Of a stretch of 64,000 nucleotides of DNA, positions 34,501 to 43,601 are shown piece after piece (position 1 is the stretch's first letter; each line of letters opens with the position of its first letter). The DNA lies in the NCBI GenBank assembly GCA_949358305.1, contig OX442314.1:24669060-24733059 (forward strand). The letters are read 5' to 3'. This stretch comes from Strigamia acuminata (taxonomy: Eukaryota; Arthropoda; Chilopoda; Geophilomorpha; Linotaeniidae). The notes under the pieces were generated by a model. It saw only the letters and a list, made by a program, of their open reading frames with translations. It was not told the origin of the DNA and did not search any database. Position numbers and translations under genes: made by a program.

Positions 34501-35590
34501 AATTCACGAGGGCCACCAAGGAATAGGCCGGTGCAGGGCGCGCGCGAGACAGTCGGTGTGGTGGCCGGGACTTGGTCAACAGTTGGTTCAGGTCGTGGGC
34601 GAGTGCCGGGTTTGTCAGCGGCATCAGATCCCGCCTCGGGAGCCGATGTTGGCGACCGAGACGCCGCTGCGACCGTGGCAGAAGGTCGGCACCGATATTT
34701 TTTTTTGGCGAAACGCGAATTACCTGTTGATGGTGGACTACTACTCGAGGTTCGTGGAGGTGGAGCGACTGGAGCGAATTACGTCAGCGGCGGTAATTGA
34801 CCGCATGGAGTCGGTTTTTGCGAGGCACGGTTTTCCGGAGGAGATCGTGAGTGATTCGGGCACACAATTTATGTCGATAGAGTTTGCGAAGTATGCCAGC
34901 GAGAACGATTTCCGGGTCATTACGAGTAGCCCACATTACCATCAAAGCAATGGAGAAGCGGAACGCTTTGTGGCGACGGTAAAAAAGATGCTCGAAAAGA
35001 ATGATAACGTACATAGGGCGCTTTTGTGTTATCGCAACACTCCGGGACCGACGGGGTTTAGCCCGGCGCAGCTGTTAATGTCGAGACGGTTGAGGACAGG
35101 TCTCCCGATTTTGCCAGCAAGGTTGCAGCCAAAGGTGCCGGACCACCGCGAATTTAGGAGGCGCGACGAGGCGGAGAAGGAGCGGCGGAGCGCCGACTAT
35201 GACAGACGACATCGTGCGAGCCAGCGTCGTGATTTGAAGGAGGGAGAGGAAGTATGGATTACCAACAGTAAAGTGTCTGGTGAGATTATGGGGCCCGCGG
35301 GAACTCCGAGGTCGTACCTCGTGGAGACGCCGCGCGGCACGGTGCGCAGAAATTCGAGCCATTTGGTCCCGAGGACGGTGGAGCCACCACAGCCGACCCA
35401 GAGTGAGGAGATCGGCGACCAGGGGGACGTAGAGCCGAGGACGGTAGGATCGGAGACGACCACAGTTGTCGAGAGGACGGGGAAGGAAGGAGATGGCGGA
35501 CAACCGGGACCGACTAATCCAGTGGTTACTACGAGATATGGGCGGGTCATCAAAAAGACTCAAAGACTGATAGAGACAATGGGCCAGTGA
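31598..35590 (+). CDS. gag-pol: gag-pol polyprotein of the Ty3/gypsy element, intact, 1330 aa
   Basis: The start ATG at 31598 (AAGATGG) precedes the hydrophobic gag opening; an in-frame GTG lies 27 bases upstream. In order: a gag region (1-230); two CCHC zinc knuckles at about 232 and 252 (CRNCGFPRHDRGEC; CRKCDMKGHYARTC); aspartic protease DTGA at 316; reverse transcriptase with FTKLDAFHGFWQVAL and the catalytic pair in CQIDDILV (598-599), where the aromatic residue before IDD is Gln; RNase H with DASSFGLGAVL (747) and HTDHKPL; integrase with the HHCC zinc finger (HEGHQ from 970, CRVCQ) and D1033, D1086 and E1122 (DX35E). Gag and pol are fused with no frameshift. No stop or frameshift is visible, so it looks competent for transposition. 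It has no envelope. Confidence 0.95.
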   Translation: MAVAFQFIPPAPFDFKCAESWPRWIRRFERYRESSGLEEQVESKQVTTLIYCLGDEAEDILAAATLKTKERKDYALVKKVFDDYFVGKRNVIFERAKFHRRKQEPGETVDSFLTALHALIETCDYKTLKDELVRDRFVVGILDAKVSEALQLDSALTLETAVEKARMKEVVKSQQSFIRAGEPSVVAVEEVKSNRREQGERGAQSGRWSGRWSGQSGSGKSSPGGRASGPGCRNCGFPRHDRGECPARDAKCRKCDMKGHYARTCRSTKAHEVRAMEESHADDLFLGRVTAGRAARSPPWRVSLRIEKKLIRFKVDTGADVTAIPSSSEWRPKLLEPPDQGLFHAGSSRLTVVGMFLAKIHYEKMAVCEWTYVVDGLSEPLLSRDASVRLGLVKFTGSMSEVTEEDRRYLVDYPEMFEGIGLMQGEYDIELEPNTRPFSISVPRRVPIPLLPRVKKQLDSMLEQGVISRVDGPTEWCAGMVTAEKGKPDEKGERGIRICVDLIPLNRGVRRPRTVMPDVDTTLASIAGSKYFTKLDAFHGFWQVALSERSRLLTTFITPFGRFCFNRLPFGITSAPEYFQQRMNLILEGCEGCECQIDDILVHGRTRQEHDARLSVVLRRLREAGVRLNRDKCEFCRASIRFLGVYIGEHGVRPDPEKVAAIVGMGPPESVSGVRRLMGLVNHLGKFVPHLSEKIRPISELLKDEKKSLWCWGQPQEEAFRVIKEALSRDVELAHYDLGAEVIVSADASSFGLGAVLLQRTEGGDLRPIAYASSMMTETEQRYAQIEKEALAVTWACEKFAKYLTGRDFHVHTDHKPLVPLLGNKSLDAMPVRIQRFRMRLMWFRFTISHVPGRQLIIADTLSRAPVGKPTGMGELVRAAEAQVEVVVAGLPASSARLEQIRKAVEEDEESRLLMKYIREGWPDKRRLPTSMSVFWRDQGNLTIGKGLILKNERIFIPRGLRAEIVAKIHEGHQGIGRCRARARQSVWWPGLGQQLVQVVGECRVCQRHQIPPREPMLATETPLRPWQKVGTDIFFWRNANYLLMVDYYSRFVEVERLERITSAAVIDRMESVFARHGFPEEIVSDSGTQFMSIEFAKYASENDFRVITSSPHYHQSNGEAERFVATVKKMLEKNDNVHRALLCYRNTPGPTGFSPAQLLMSRRLRTGLPILPARLQPKVPDHREFRRRDEAEKERRSADYDRRHRASQRRDLKEGEEVWITNSKVSGEIMGPAGTPRSYLVETPRGTVRRNSSHLVPRTVEPPQPTQSEEIGDQGDVEPRTVGSETTTVVERTGKEGDGGQPGPTNPVVTTRYGRVIKKTQRLIETMGQ

Positions 35591-35720
35591 TGGCGTGTGT
35601 GTGTCGAGATTATTGAATCATTTTTATGTTGTTCTCATTTAGTGTTTATTGGAGTTTTAATTATGCTGTCGAATTTGAGTTGTATTGAGTGGGCTCTTTG
35701 CCTTTATGTATTACCCCTTT

Positions 35721-35733
35721 GGGGAGAGGGAGG
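35721..35733 (+). promoter_or_regulatory. Polypurine tract
   Basis: GGGGAGAGGGAGG abuts the 3' LTR. It is the expected primer for plus-strand DNA synthesis. Confidence 0.9.
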
Positions 35734-35867
35734 TGTGGTGGTCGCTAGGTGGCGACAGTTATCCGGCAAGGTCACATGCACCTGATTACGTCAGGACGAC
35801 CTTGCCGGCACTGAATAAACGACACGCGTACTATACACATCGTTGTCCGTCTTTAATAAACACAACA
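35734..35867 (+). repeat. 3' LTR, 134 bp
   Basis: Same sequence as the 5' LTR as far as I can read, offset by 4391 bases. The internal inverted repeat falls at 35763-35773 and 35798-35808. ACGCC follows at 35868-35872. Confidence 0.95.
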
Positions 35868-35900
35868 ACGCCTCGAAAACTCGTTTCGTGTTTGTACGTG

Positions 35901-35938
35901 TGACGTCATTCCCATTAAATAAGATGGGAATGACGTCA
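35901..35938. promoter_or_regulatory. Palindrome with two CRE-type TGACGTCA motifs
   Basis: TGACGTCATTCCCATT and its inverse AGATGGGAATGACGTCA sit at the centre of the type E fold-back element. TGACGTCA is the consensus for CREB/ATF bZIP factors. Binding is inference. A one-base variant (TAACGTCA followed by TTCCCAT) occurs in the relative near 49380. Confidence 0.4.
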
Positions 35939-36303
35939 CATGTACAGACATGAAACGAGTTTTAGAGGCGTTTTTGAGTTTTTGAATGCTGCTTGTGTAA
36001 ATTCAAGTGTAAATAAATTAGCCCAAATAATCACAATAGTGATGATCATTATTGTTGTTGTTTACTCTTGTTGTTTACTCTAACAAAAACAATAATTGCT
36101 ACAAAATTGTTCATACGATATCGTTGCAACCAATCTAACAAAAATCAAAATGGCTGCCAGCAAGACCCAATTTGAACGAGAAAACTCGTTGAACGGAGAT
36201 TTAAACGTGCGGTGCAGGTCGTTTCCGTTTGACCAGTTTACACAACATTTACACAAGTGTAAACACATTTACACTCGTTTTGATGACTTTTCGAATGTAC
36301 CTA

Positions 36304-37118
36304 CTAATTACATAGGCACTTACATAAAGTCATGACGTGATTAACATGCACTAAAACATTTTTTGCTGGAAAAATATCGAGCGCTTACTAAAAACAGCAA
36401 AAACAATCTTTGAATGCACTAAAGTATCTTTTAGCCTAGTACTTATAAAAGTGATGACGTAAAACAAACATCGCCAGTGTGCTGGCCAAAGAAGATAAAG
36501 AATTCGCTTTTGAAGGTGCAGATTGAACACACCTGGCATGTTTACATGCCAAGAAACTTTTTTTTTTTTACTTGTCAGAGAAACGACAGTTTACACTTCA
36601 TGAAAATTCTTTCATACTGCCAAAAATCAATAAACAAATAAGCACAAAATTTCAGTATTTTAAATCTTACTTTTTCGAATTATAGCTTCACAGTATCATT
36701 AGTCTGACCTCGGACGATCAACTAAACTAAAGCTAGAGCAATACAGTCAACAATAGTGGCAAAAATATTCACAAAGGCATAGAAAAGCCAACTTTACTTT
36801 ATCCTTGTCATTTTTGTAAGTAGAGCAAAGCCAACAAACCTCTACCGTCTACCAGCAAACATCAATTTGTATTTATTTAACAACCAACTTGATGCCACTA
36901 GTGAGTTTGAACCTCGGTGTTAACTGTTCCCAGACTGAATTCATAAACGCTTTAGCTAATGTTTACAAATTTGTCATACAGTAGCTGCATTCGAAAGAGT
37001 CTTAGTTTCCTTTATCTGCTTTAAACCAGACTAAACTAAACACAAATTTCAGACAGCCTTTTGCACAACAATGTTGTTAAAAAGCTGTTTAACTGCCATA
37101 ACTTTAGTAACTCCATAA
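36304..37118. other. Intergenic DNA with GCATTC-group remnant
   Basis: Mostly anonymous AT-rich sequence. CAGTAGCTGCATTCGAAAG at 36979 marks the start of another GCATTC-group element, which seems to host the TA-type MITE at 37121-37610. Confidence 0.4.
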
Positions 37119-37120
37119 TA

Positions 37121-37610
37121 GAGAGTTTGCGGGATGCATTTTTCCCTTATTTTTCTCTACGTTACACTATTTTAGTGCCATATTGTAAGGGAAAAATCTT
37201 TAGTGTATTGTTTTCAACACTAAATTAAAATATAGCGCAGCCAATCAGAATTGAGAACACTATATTGTTAGCTTCGCCCATTGCAAATGGCGATTATTTT
37301 GTTGTCCCGATCAAACACATCAGTCATAGGTACGTAGATTGAATGATAAGTGAGGCCTAAAATTGAATTTTAGGCCCAAAACCATACTTTATAGGCATAA
37401 TAATGGAATTTTATGCAGAAATTTGCACATTTATGCCCCCAAATTAAATTTTTAGGCCCAAAATTACTAACTGTCAGTAGTTGGCTGAAATAGTGTAGTG
37501 ATAAGAGAAATGTGCAGCCCGCAAAAACTTAATTTATTATTTTTCCCTTACACTATTTTTATACCGTATAGTGTTTAATTGTAAGGGAAAAATGCATCCC
37601 GCAAACTCTC
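37121..37610. mobile_element. TA-target MITE (GAGAGTTTGC family), copy 2
   Basis: The ends GAGAGTTTGCGGGATGCATT are inverted and perfect over at least 25 bp, flanked by TA at 37119-37120 and 37611-37612. The interior runs antiparallel to copy 1 (15889-16366), including CAGCCAATCAGAATTGAGAA and CCATTGCAAATGGCG. Non-coding, 490 bp. Confidence 0.9.
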
Positions 37611-37636
37611 TAATGAGTTAGTTACAGTACAATAAA

Positions 37637-38042
37637 GGGTTTCATAAATGACACGCTGAAGGCGCTGAAGTGATTGTTCCAATAATCACAATCACTGCAT
37701 CATTGAGGACCCAAGACAGGTCCAAGTGATTATTTTGCATGTCACATGACTTATATTTATACTTTTTTTATTTTATTTTTTTTATTTATTTTTTTTATTT
37801 GTTTTTGTTAAATTAAATTAATTATTTATTTTTATTTATTAAATAATTTACAACAAACTCTCTTTTTCTCAGTTTGAGCATTCCTCAGCACTAACAATTC
37901 CTTTTCAGACAATTATACATAAACGCTGAAGTGCTGAAGCGATTATTCATGTGATTGGCCCACACAGGTCACATTATAATCACTTCAGCAGAATAATCGT
38001 CATAATCACTTCAGCGCCTTCAGCGTATCATTTTTGAAACCC
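37637..38042. mobile_element. MITE with 39-bp inverted ends, possible TAA target
   Basis: The left end GGGTTTCATAAATGACACGC continues TGAAGGCGCTGAAGTGATT, and the right end is its inverse with about two mismatches. TAA lies beside each end, allowing for a one-base slip, which would fit PIF/Harbinger. Sub-terminal CTGAAGTGATT units recur inside. The centre is a low-complexity T/A block (37755-37860). Confidence 0.7.
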
Positions 38043-39647
38043 GTTAATGAATCATTAGTAGGTGATATTTGAGAAAAACCTACCCAAGAATTGTCTTTTG
38101 TATTAATAAATTCCATTTTGAATTGATCTATTGGTGAATACTGAAACAGATGTTTAGAATTGATCAATTTTTCAAACCTCTTTCATAAAAATACCTGCTG
38201 AGAACATTCTTGCACCTTTAAGTGAATCTCGTGCAATGATTTAATTCCAGAAACCTAAGAGATAAGCCTAGGAGTTGTGGCAATAGGAAATAAATCGCTC
38301 ACCTATCAACCCAAAACAAGTGAATTTATATAATTTAGTTGGTATTTCGAAACAACACATCTCTTAAATTTATGCAACGACTGTTTGCAAGTACTTTTCC
38401 ATACTAAAGATGAACACGCAAAGCAGTGCTGGAATTTTTTTGTCATTCCTTTAGTCTCAACCTAAACCTCAAATTCCAGATACGATTTGGACATAAAAAG
38501 CTGGATATGAGCAATTGAATAAGTTCTCAATAAATTTTAGTATAAAATTCATCATAAATTAATTCCAACTCCACAAAATACTCGCATCAATAGACAGCTT
38601 GCATCCTACAGATCAAAAGTCTTCAATTTGTATTGCATTACACAAGAGTGAGCACTAAATTAAATTTTAAATAGGGATCATGGAGGTGCAACTTTTAAAT
38701 TATTGCATAATATGCAATATGGACCGCCTTGTGCTCAGGTTTGTGCACATATCTGAAGTGTATAATAATGTACAGATTTATCATCAACTCCAGGTGTCAA
38801 CGGGAAGCTGTCCGTTCTCCTAAGATAATTAATTTAAATTTAGTCCATCATTGAAAAGATCCTCACTATCAAAAATCGATTCCTTAAGGCGTTTATAATG
38901 GAATGCAGATTAAACAGATTGAATCAGTAACGAGATGGCGTTGGTTTAAAGGTTCCCAACACATTTTTTTTGTCAAGCTTTCAGCTTATGCTGACACGAA
39001 ATTTCTATTGTAATGAAAAACTACTAACTGCAGCGAAGCCATTTAGTCTGGTGTATGCATATGTTGTAAGGACATTTAAAGGGAATATACTTGAAAATAC
39101 CAAAAACATGCTTCAAATTGCAGTTTAATATGTTTTGTTGGCTAAATTTGTGCGCAAGAAGACTAAATCAGTCGCCATTTTTAGAGTTGAAAAAAAAAAT
39201 CCCAGTCAAGCTGTTTAAATGTTGTTTAAAAGTACTGTTTAGTCTGAATGACTATGCGAATGCACAATCATAGTAGACGCATTCATAGTCATTGAAACTT
39301 ATTCATATTTTTAGAGCCTTTTATTAAAGGCTTTTATTTAACTTGACTTGAACATTTGTGTGTGTGTTTGTGTGTGTGTGTGTTTGTGTGTGTGTCAGGT
39401 TCAACGTCCGTTCACGTGACCTGTAATGTAACTTTTCAAACTGCAGTGCCACCTGGCGGATCCCCTGCCAAAATGTTCGTCGCGAAACAATAAATGCTGT
39501 TTTCAATGTGGAAATGTGATTTGTAAATTTTGAAACCAATCTCATTCGACTGGAAATCAAAATCTGCACCTGCCTGCATCTTTTGTTTTTTATATTATTT
39601 AGAAAAAATACTTTGTTTAAAGTTTTTTGGCACGACCACGGCAATCA
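38043..39647. other. Intergenic DNA with (TG)n microsatellite
   Basis: No supported gene. A TG/TTTG microsatellite lies at 39357-39395. At 39246-39289 two GCATTC-group ends face each other (GACTATGCGAATGCAC and GACGCATTCATAGTC), the junction of two degraded elements. Confidence 0.45.
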
Positions 39648-39910
39648 CGAAACAATCTGCGGTAGTAGCGCACTCCTGGCCGCGATTTGAAGCACCAATA
39701 TAAAAGCCTTTTTCGAAAAACTTGGTTTTTTATGTTTACTTGTTTAACTTGACGTGAATGTTTGTTTGTTTGTGTGTTTCAACTTCCGTCATTGCTAGCG
39801 CCACCTGAACACAAAAAAAATCTGCAGTATTAGCGCACTATGGCAGCAATTTGAAGCACCAATATAAAAAACTTTTTCCAAAAACTTAGTTTTTGATATT
39901 TACTTGTTTA
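39648..39910. repeat. Tandem duplication with 165-bp spacing
   Basis: AATCTGCGGTAGTAGCGCAC through GCACCAATATAAAAGCC and GTTTACTTGTTTA (39648-39744) recurs with about 85-90% identity by eye at 39813-39910. The intervening stretch also echoes 39340-39640 (AACTTGACTTGAACATTTG versus AACTTGACGTGAATGTTTG), so a larger unit may be duplicated. Confidence 0.65.
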
Positions 39911-40427
39911 AAACAGTCTACATGTAGAATTTTACGTGTACAATTTTTCATTTAGAGTGGTTTAAAAAATATAAACAAAATGACTTTATGAGTGTGCCTT
40001 CTCAGACTTTAGTCGAATTAGTAAAATTTGCCAAATTTAAACAACTTGACGGTAATCACCTCAATTAAATAATTACCTGCTTTAAGTAACACTTTTTTGG
40101 CAAACTGTCAGCAAAATTAAGTGCTTAAAAAGGGTCAGCAGCAGACCAAGTTTAGTATAAAAAAGCTACAATAGAACTTTTTTATATACATTGTAGCCAT
40201 TCATTCTTCTTTATACTGTTGCAAAGCAATTCTAATCTTTTTCTAGATTTATTTACTTCCTTCCTGTACCGTTAAAAAGCGTTAGAATGTTCTCTCGGAA
40301 CATGATGTACTACTGTTTTCAATTGCATTCTTGCAGTAAGCATTAGATTCTTCAATTTGACAAATTTACATACCAGCAGCGACAATATTTTACATCAGTA
40401 TCTATCCTCTTACAGCGCTATATATAC
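39911..40427. other. Anonymous intergenic DNA
   Basis: No gene or element recognised. Confidence 0.4.
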
Positions 40428-40429
40428 TA

Positions 40430-40603
40430 AACTCTATTCCAAAAAGTATTACAAATACTCCCATTGGTTGGTTGGTTGAGACACTTTAAAAAATCTTCGC
40501 ACAAGTCTACTGGAATCTGAAAACAGCATCATATTCAAGGCACAACTGAACTGTGAATCTCCCAACCAATGGGAGTATTTGTAATACTTTTTGGAATAGA
40601 GTT
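40430..40603. mobile_element. TA-target MITE with perfect 42-bp inverted ends
   Basis: The left end AACTCTATTCCAAAAAGTAT through CCCATTGGTTGG is exactly mirrored on the right. TA at 40428-40429 and 40604-40605 are the target duplication. Perfect ends in a 174-bp element suggest relatively recent movement. Non-coding. Confidence 0.88.
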
Positions 40604-40605
40604 TA

Positions 40606-41139
40606 CGTAAAATCTTCATATTTCATTACACTGTATGCTCAAATTGGTTGACCTTCCCACAGTCTAGTTACAACATATGAAGGTAAAGACATAAAAGTAG
40701 CACAAAATATCATTATCGACAACTTGCCATAGACAAAATATCAAATTTTGATAATGTTTTGCTATTATCGAATTGTGGGACAAAACCTAATAATTTAACC
40801 TACATAAGCTTAGCTCATTCCAGTAAAAACAATAAAAATAATAAAATTAAATAATTTTAAATAGTTTTAATCACTTTAAACATTGCACCAGACGCACTGG
40901 AAGGCAGTCTTGGATAGCACCATAATCATAACTCCAATTTACAAACTTGCCTGTTACCAGATGGTGCTAACGGTAATTCGTTTTGTCCAATCAGAACAAT
41001 GCATGGCAAACTAAGGGATTGAATGTTAGGAAAATATTAGCTTGACTTGCCTAAATGTTTAATTAAATTGGCGTAAAAATCTTATTTCTTGCCTTATTCC
41101 TATCGTTCATTTGCCTATGGGTGCCATATTCCCTTAATA
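40606..41139. other. Anonymous intergenic DNA
   Basis: No gene or paired termini seen. Confidence 0.4.
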
Positions 41140-41396
41140 TACCGTACTTTATCGATTAAGAACCGCGGCTCTTATTCAAAATTGCCATTTTTGTCAGCAA
41201 TTACAATTTCGGTTTTTCGTTTGTTACATTTGTTTAATGTAACAAACGAAGTCTGAACGTCACAAACGAAGCATAGATTCATCGTTCGTGAGGTTAAATA
41301 CGTAAACAATACCGTATTTTTGTAAAAATACGGTGTTCTTGGTGTCTTAGCAGCCGCTACTATTCGAGGGCGACTCTTAATGAGTCAAATACGATA
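41140..41396. mobile_element. TACCGTAT-group MITE, type A copy 5 (uninterrupted)
   Basis: It runs from TACCGTACTTTATCGATTAA to a right end that reads TATCGTATTTGACTCATTAA when reversed. The central palindrome GTTACATTTGTTTAATGTAAC and the paired GGTATTGTTTACG/CCGTATTTTTG segments are intact. This is the best uninterrupted reference copy in the window, at 257 bp. Confidence 0.85.
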
Positions 41397-42226
41397 TCTC
41401 CACAATTAAACTTCTCCATATTGCAGCTTTGCATAGTATGCACGCGTGGTTTGAGATGCCACGACACCCCATTGGCTGACAAAATCTTAGCTGAACACGC
41501 TTTAACTGCTTCAATATGCTACTTAGTGCAAAAAGGTGGCAAAACTGTGTATACAACGCTACCATTAATGACGTTTTATGTAATAAATATTAAATTATCT
41601 TATTAATAATTGAAAAATTATTCTTTATACAGTGCAAAAAAATTGAGAAATAAAAGTTGGAAAGGTTAACCAGAATTTACCTCCCGGTATGTGATTTTTT
41701 TTTAACTTCAGCACACGTATTTATCTTATTTTTTTGCTTAAAGGAGACCCCCATTTATTTAGCTTAAATTTAAGCAGAGTTGGTTGCTAATTTTTCTGAC
41801 TCGACTTTCGCATCATCTCTTGAATAAGCCACTCAGGTGTCATCTGCCCAGTGTTAATAATTATATTTCATTTAAGACCCCTCAATGATAAATTATTGAT
41901 TTTCAATTACTTCAATTACTTGTAGTCATTTGCACCTGATATGTATTTTTTTTCGAATTTCCTAATTTTTTTACTTCCTTATCATCAATACAACTCAGAA
42001 CTTATCCATCAACAGAGCTTACTTAAGTGTTTCCAGGCAAATTACATTAACTGATTCTTCTCACCTATGTTGCTATGACTTCAAGAAAACGGCCATTTCA
42101 AACCAAATACTGTGGAAACTGACGGTTCCCAAAGAGACTAATTTAGTTTAAATGATTGACCACTGTGGCGCAGGTGTAAACTCACACCTGTGACCCATTT
42201 TTATGCTAATTCCTAGAAAATGGACT
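41397..42226. other. Anonymous intergenic DNA
   Basis: Overlapping short frames on both strands at 41377-41606 have no recognisable product. Confidence 0.4.
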
Positions 42227-42528
42227 TACCGTAGCACCTCATATAATAGCCGAGGTTCATTTAATCACCGGCCTCGTTTAAGCGCCGGGCGGTCAACGGC
42301 GACTGCCGAAATTGGCGCCGGCCCGGAATAAGCGCCGGGTCCGGTAAAATCACCAATTTTTTTCAGAAAAATCGATAATTTTAACGAAAAAATCACAATT
42401 TTTCAAAAAAATGGTGATTTTTTGGTTATGCGCCGGGCCCATATAAATGCCGGGCTTCAAATTGGCGCCGAGGGAGGCGGCTCAAAAAAGGATTAAACGC
42501 CCGAGCTATTAAACGGGGCTGTACGATA
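42227..42528. mobile_element. TACCGTAT-group MITE, type G copy 2
   Basis: The left end TACCGTAGCACCTCATATAA and the right end, reversed as TATCGTACAGCCCCGTTTAA, are imperfect inverted repeats. Each is followed by TAATAGCCGAGG or TAATAGCTCGGG. Inside, GCGCCGGG and CCCGGCGC phrases alternate with AATAAGCGCC and A/T blocks (ATGGTGATTTTTTGG). Non-coding. Confidence 0.65.
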
Positions 42529-43200
42529 ATCCCTTCTTTGTATGGTTCTTTATAAAAAATTTAGTACGTTTTGTAAATGTAACCAACAAGGTGTGATTTT
42601 CTTGCATCCTCCAACATCAAGTTAAATCTGACTCCCCCCCCCCCCCCATCCGTTTCAAGAAGTATAATATTTTAAGTCGCTGCTGCGACTATAAATACCA
42701 ATATTCTTTTCTCTAAAGAAAACAAACCGAAATGTCAAGTCAAACTAGACAAATGAAACCTCATTAGGCGTTGGTATAAAAGCTTCCAGAATAAATTTCT
42801 TTTTTTTATACTTTTTTTAAAGTGCTTTAATAAAGCTGCAGCCTTAAATTAACAATTTATGGTCATAACTTATTGCATTAATATTAATGAAAAACAAAAT
42901 AATGCATGAAATGCTTAATCATTATAAATTGTATAGCAGTACCTATTCAATTTAGACATGCCCTGGTTACTCGTTTTCAGTTTAAAGGCGATTTTGACAG
43001 CACATTTGAGAAATACATTTCCTTATGGACAGTCTTCGGCATGGGCAATGCAGTACTATACCAGTACCGTATTAATCATAGGTCAAACCACAATCACAAG
43101 ACAGAATCGCTCTATTTTATAACAATTATTTTATCTTAGATGTAATGTCCTGTAGTTATCATTCTAGGTTAAGCTAACCATTTAGAGTTTTAACATACAA
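42529..43200. other. Anonymous intergenic DNA
   Basis: Contains a 13-base C run near 42635. No supported gene. Confidence 0.4.
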
Positions 43201-43202
43201 TA

Positions 43203-43599
43203 GGCGCATTCGAAAAGTCATTTGCACTAAACGACTAGTACAACTGGTAGTGTAAATGTCAAGTTAAACGACCCAATTTTCGAGTCTAAAAATAAATTTC
43301 AGTGTAAATTTAGTGTAAATCCAAGTGTAAATAAATTAGTACATGAAAAATATGTAACAATCAGATTGTTGTAAATCAGAATACTAGATTCTGCAAAAAT
43401 TGAAGCGACAATCCAAGATGGCGCTAAAATAGTTGGTTTGTGCGCCAATGTCCGTGTAAAGAAAATTAAAACATGGGGTGCAGGTCGTTTCCGTTTAATC
43501 AATTGGCACGACATTTACATGAATTAATTGACGTAAATGTTGTTCAAAAACCGAGTGTAAATGGGTGAACACTCGTTTTAATGACTTTCCGAATGCACC
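43203..43599. mobile_element. GCATTC-group MITE, type D copy 1 (uninterrupted), TA target
   Basis: GGCGCATTCGAAAAGTCATT on the left and ATGACTTTCCGAATGCACC on the right are imperfect inverted ends, flanked by TA (43201-43202, 43600-43601). The sub-terminal CACTAAACGACTAG/AACACTCGTTTT arms extend the pairing. It gives the empty-site reference for the triple nest at 31201-36301. Confidence 0.8.
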
Positions 43600-43601
43600 T
43601 A

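Larger units (their letters stand above)
31343..35867 (+). mobile_element. Complete Ty3/gypsy LTR retrotransposon, 4525 bp
   Basis: The layout is 5' LTR (31343-31476), tRNA-Leu primer site (31477-31491), a leader, one gag-pol frame (31598-35590), polypurine tract (35721-35733) and 3' LTR (35734-35867), bounded by ACGCC duplications. The LTRs start TG, end CA and look identical by eye over 134 bp, so the insertion is young. Domain order protease-RT-RNase H-integrase defines Ty3/gypsy. There is no envelope frame and no chromodomain seen. Short LTRs, a tRNA-Leu primer and a single fused frame suggest the Mag/SURL side of the family, but that is from memory and unverified. The element is much GC-richer than its surroundings. 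Confidence 0.95.
31317..35993. mobile_element. Fold-back MITE (type E), middle layer, hosting the LTR element
   Basis: The left arm AGCTGCATTCAAAAACTC, then TAAAACGCC, is interrupted at 31342. It resumes after the retrotransposon as TCGAAAACTCGTTTCGTG, and the right arm is the inverse (CATGAAACGAGTTTTAGAGG through GAGTTTTTGAATGCTGCT). The reconstituted element is about 150 bp and nearly all palindrome, with two TGACGTCA motifs at its heart (35901-35908, 35931-35938). A partial relative lies at about 49320-49400. The exact ends and target duplication are unclear. Confidence 0.7.
31201..36301. mobile_element. GCATTC-group MITE (type D copy 2), outer layer of a triple nest
   Basis: The left end GGTGCATTCGAAAAGTCATT and a right end ATGACTTTTCGAATGTACC are inverted. 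Interior phrases (GTGTAAATGTCAAGTTAAAC; GTGTAAATAAATTAG; TGCAGGTCGTTTCCGTTT) match in order the uninterrupted copy at 43203-43599. TA follows on the right; the left TA is lost. A fold-back element (type E) entered this copy, and the LTR retrotransposon entered that, expanding about 400 bp to 5.1 kb. Confidence 0.75.
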
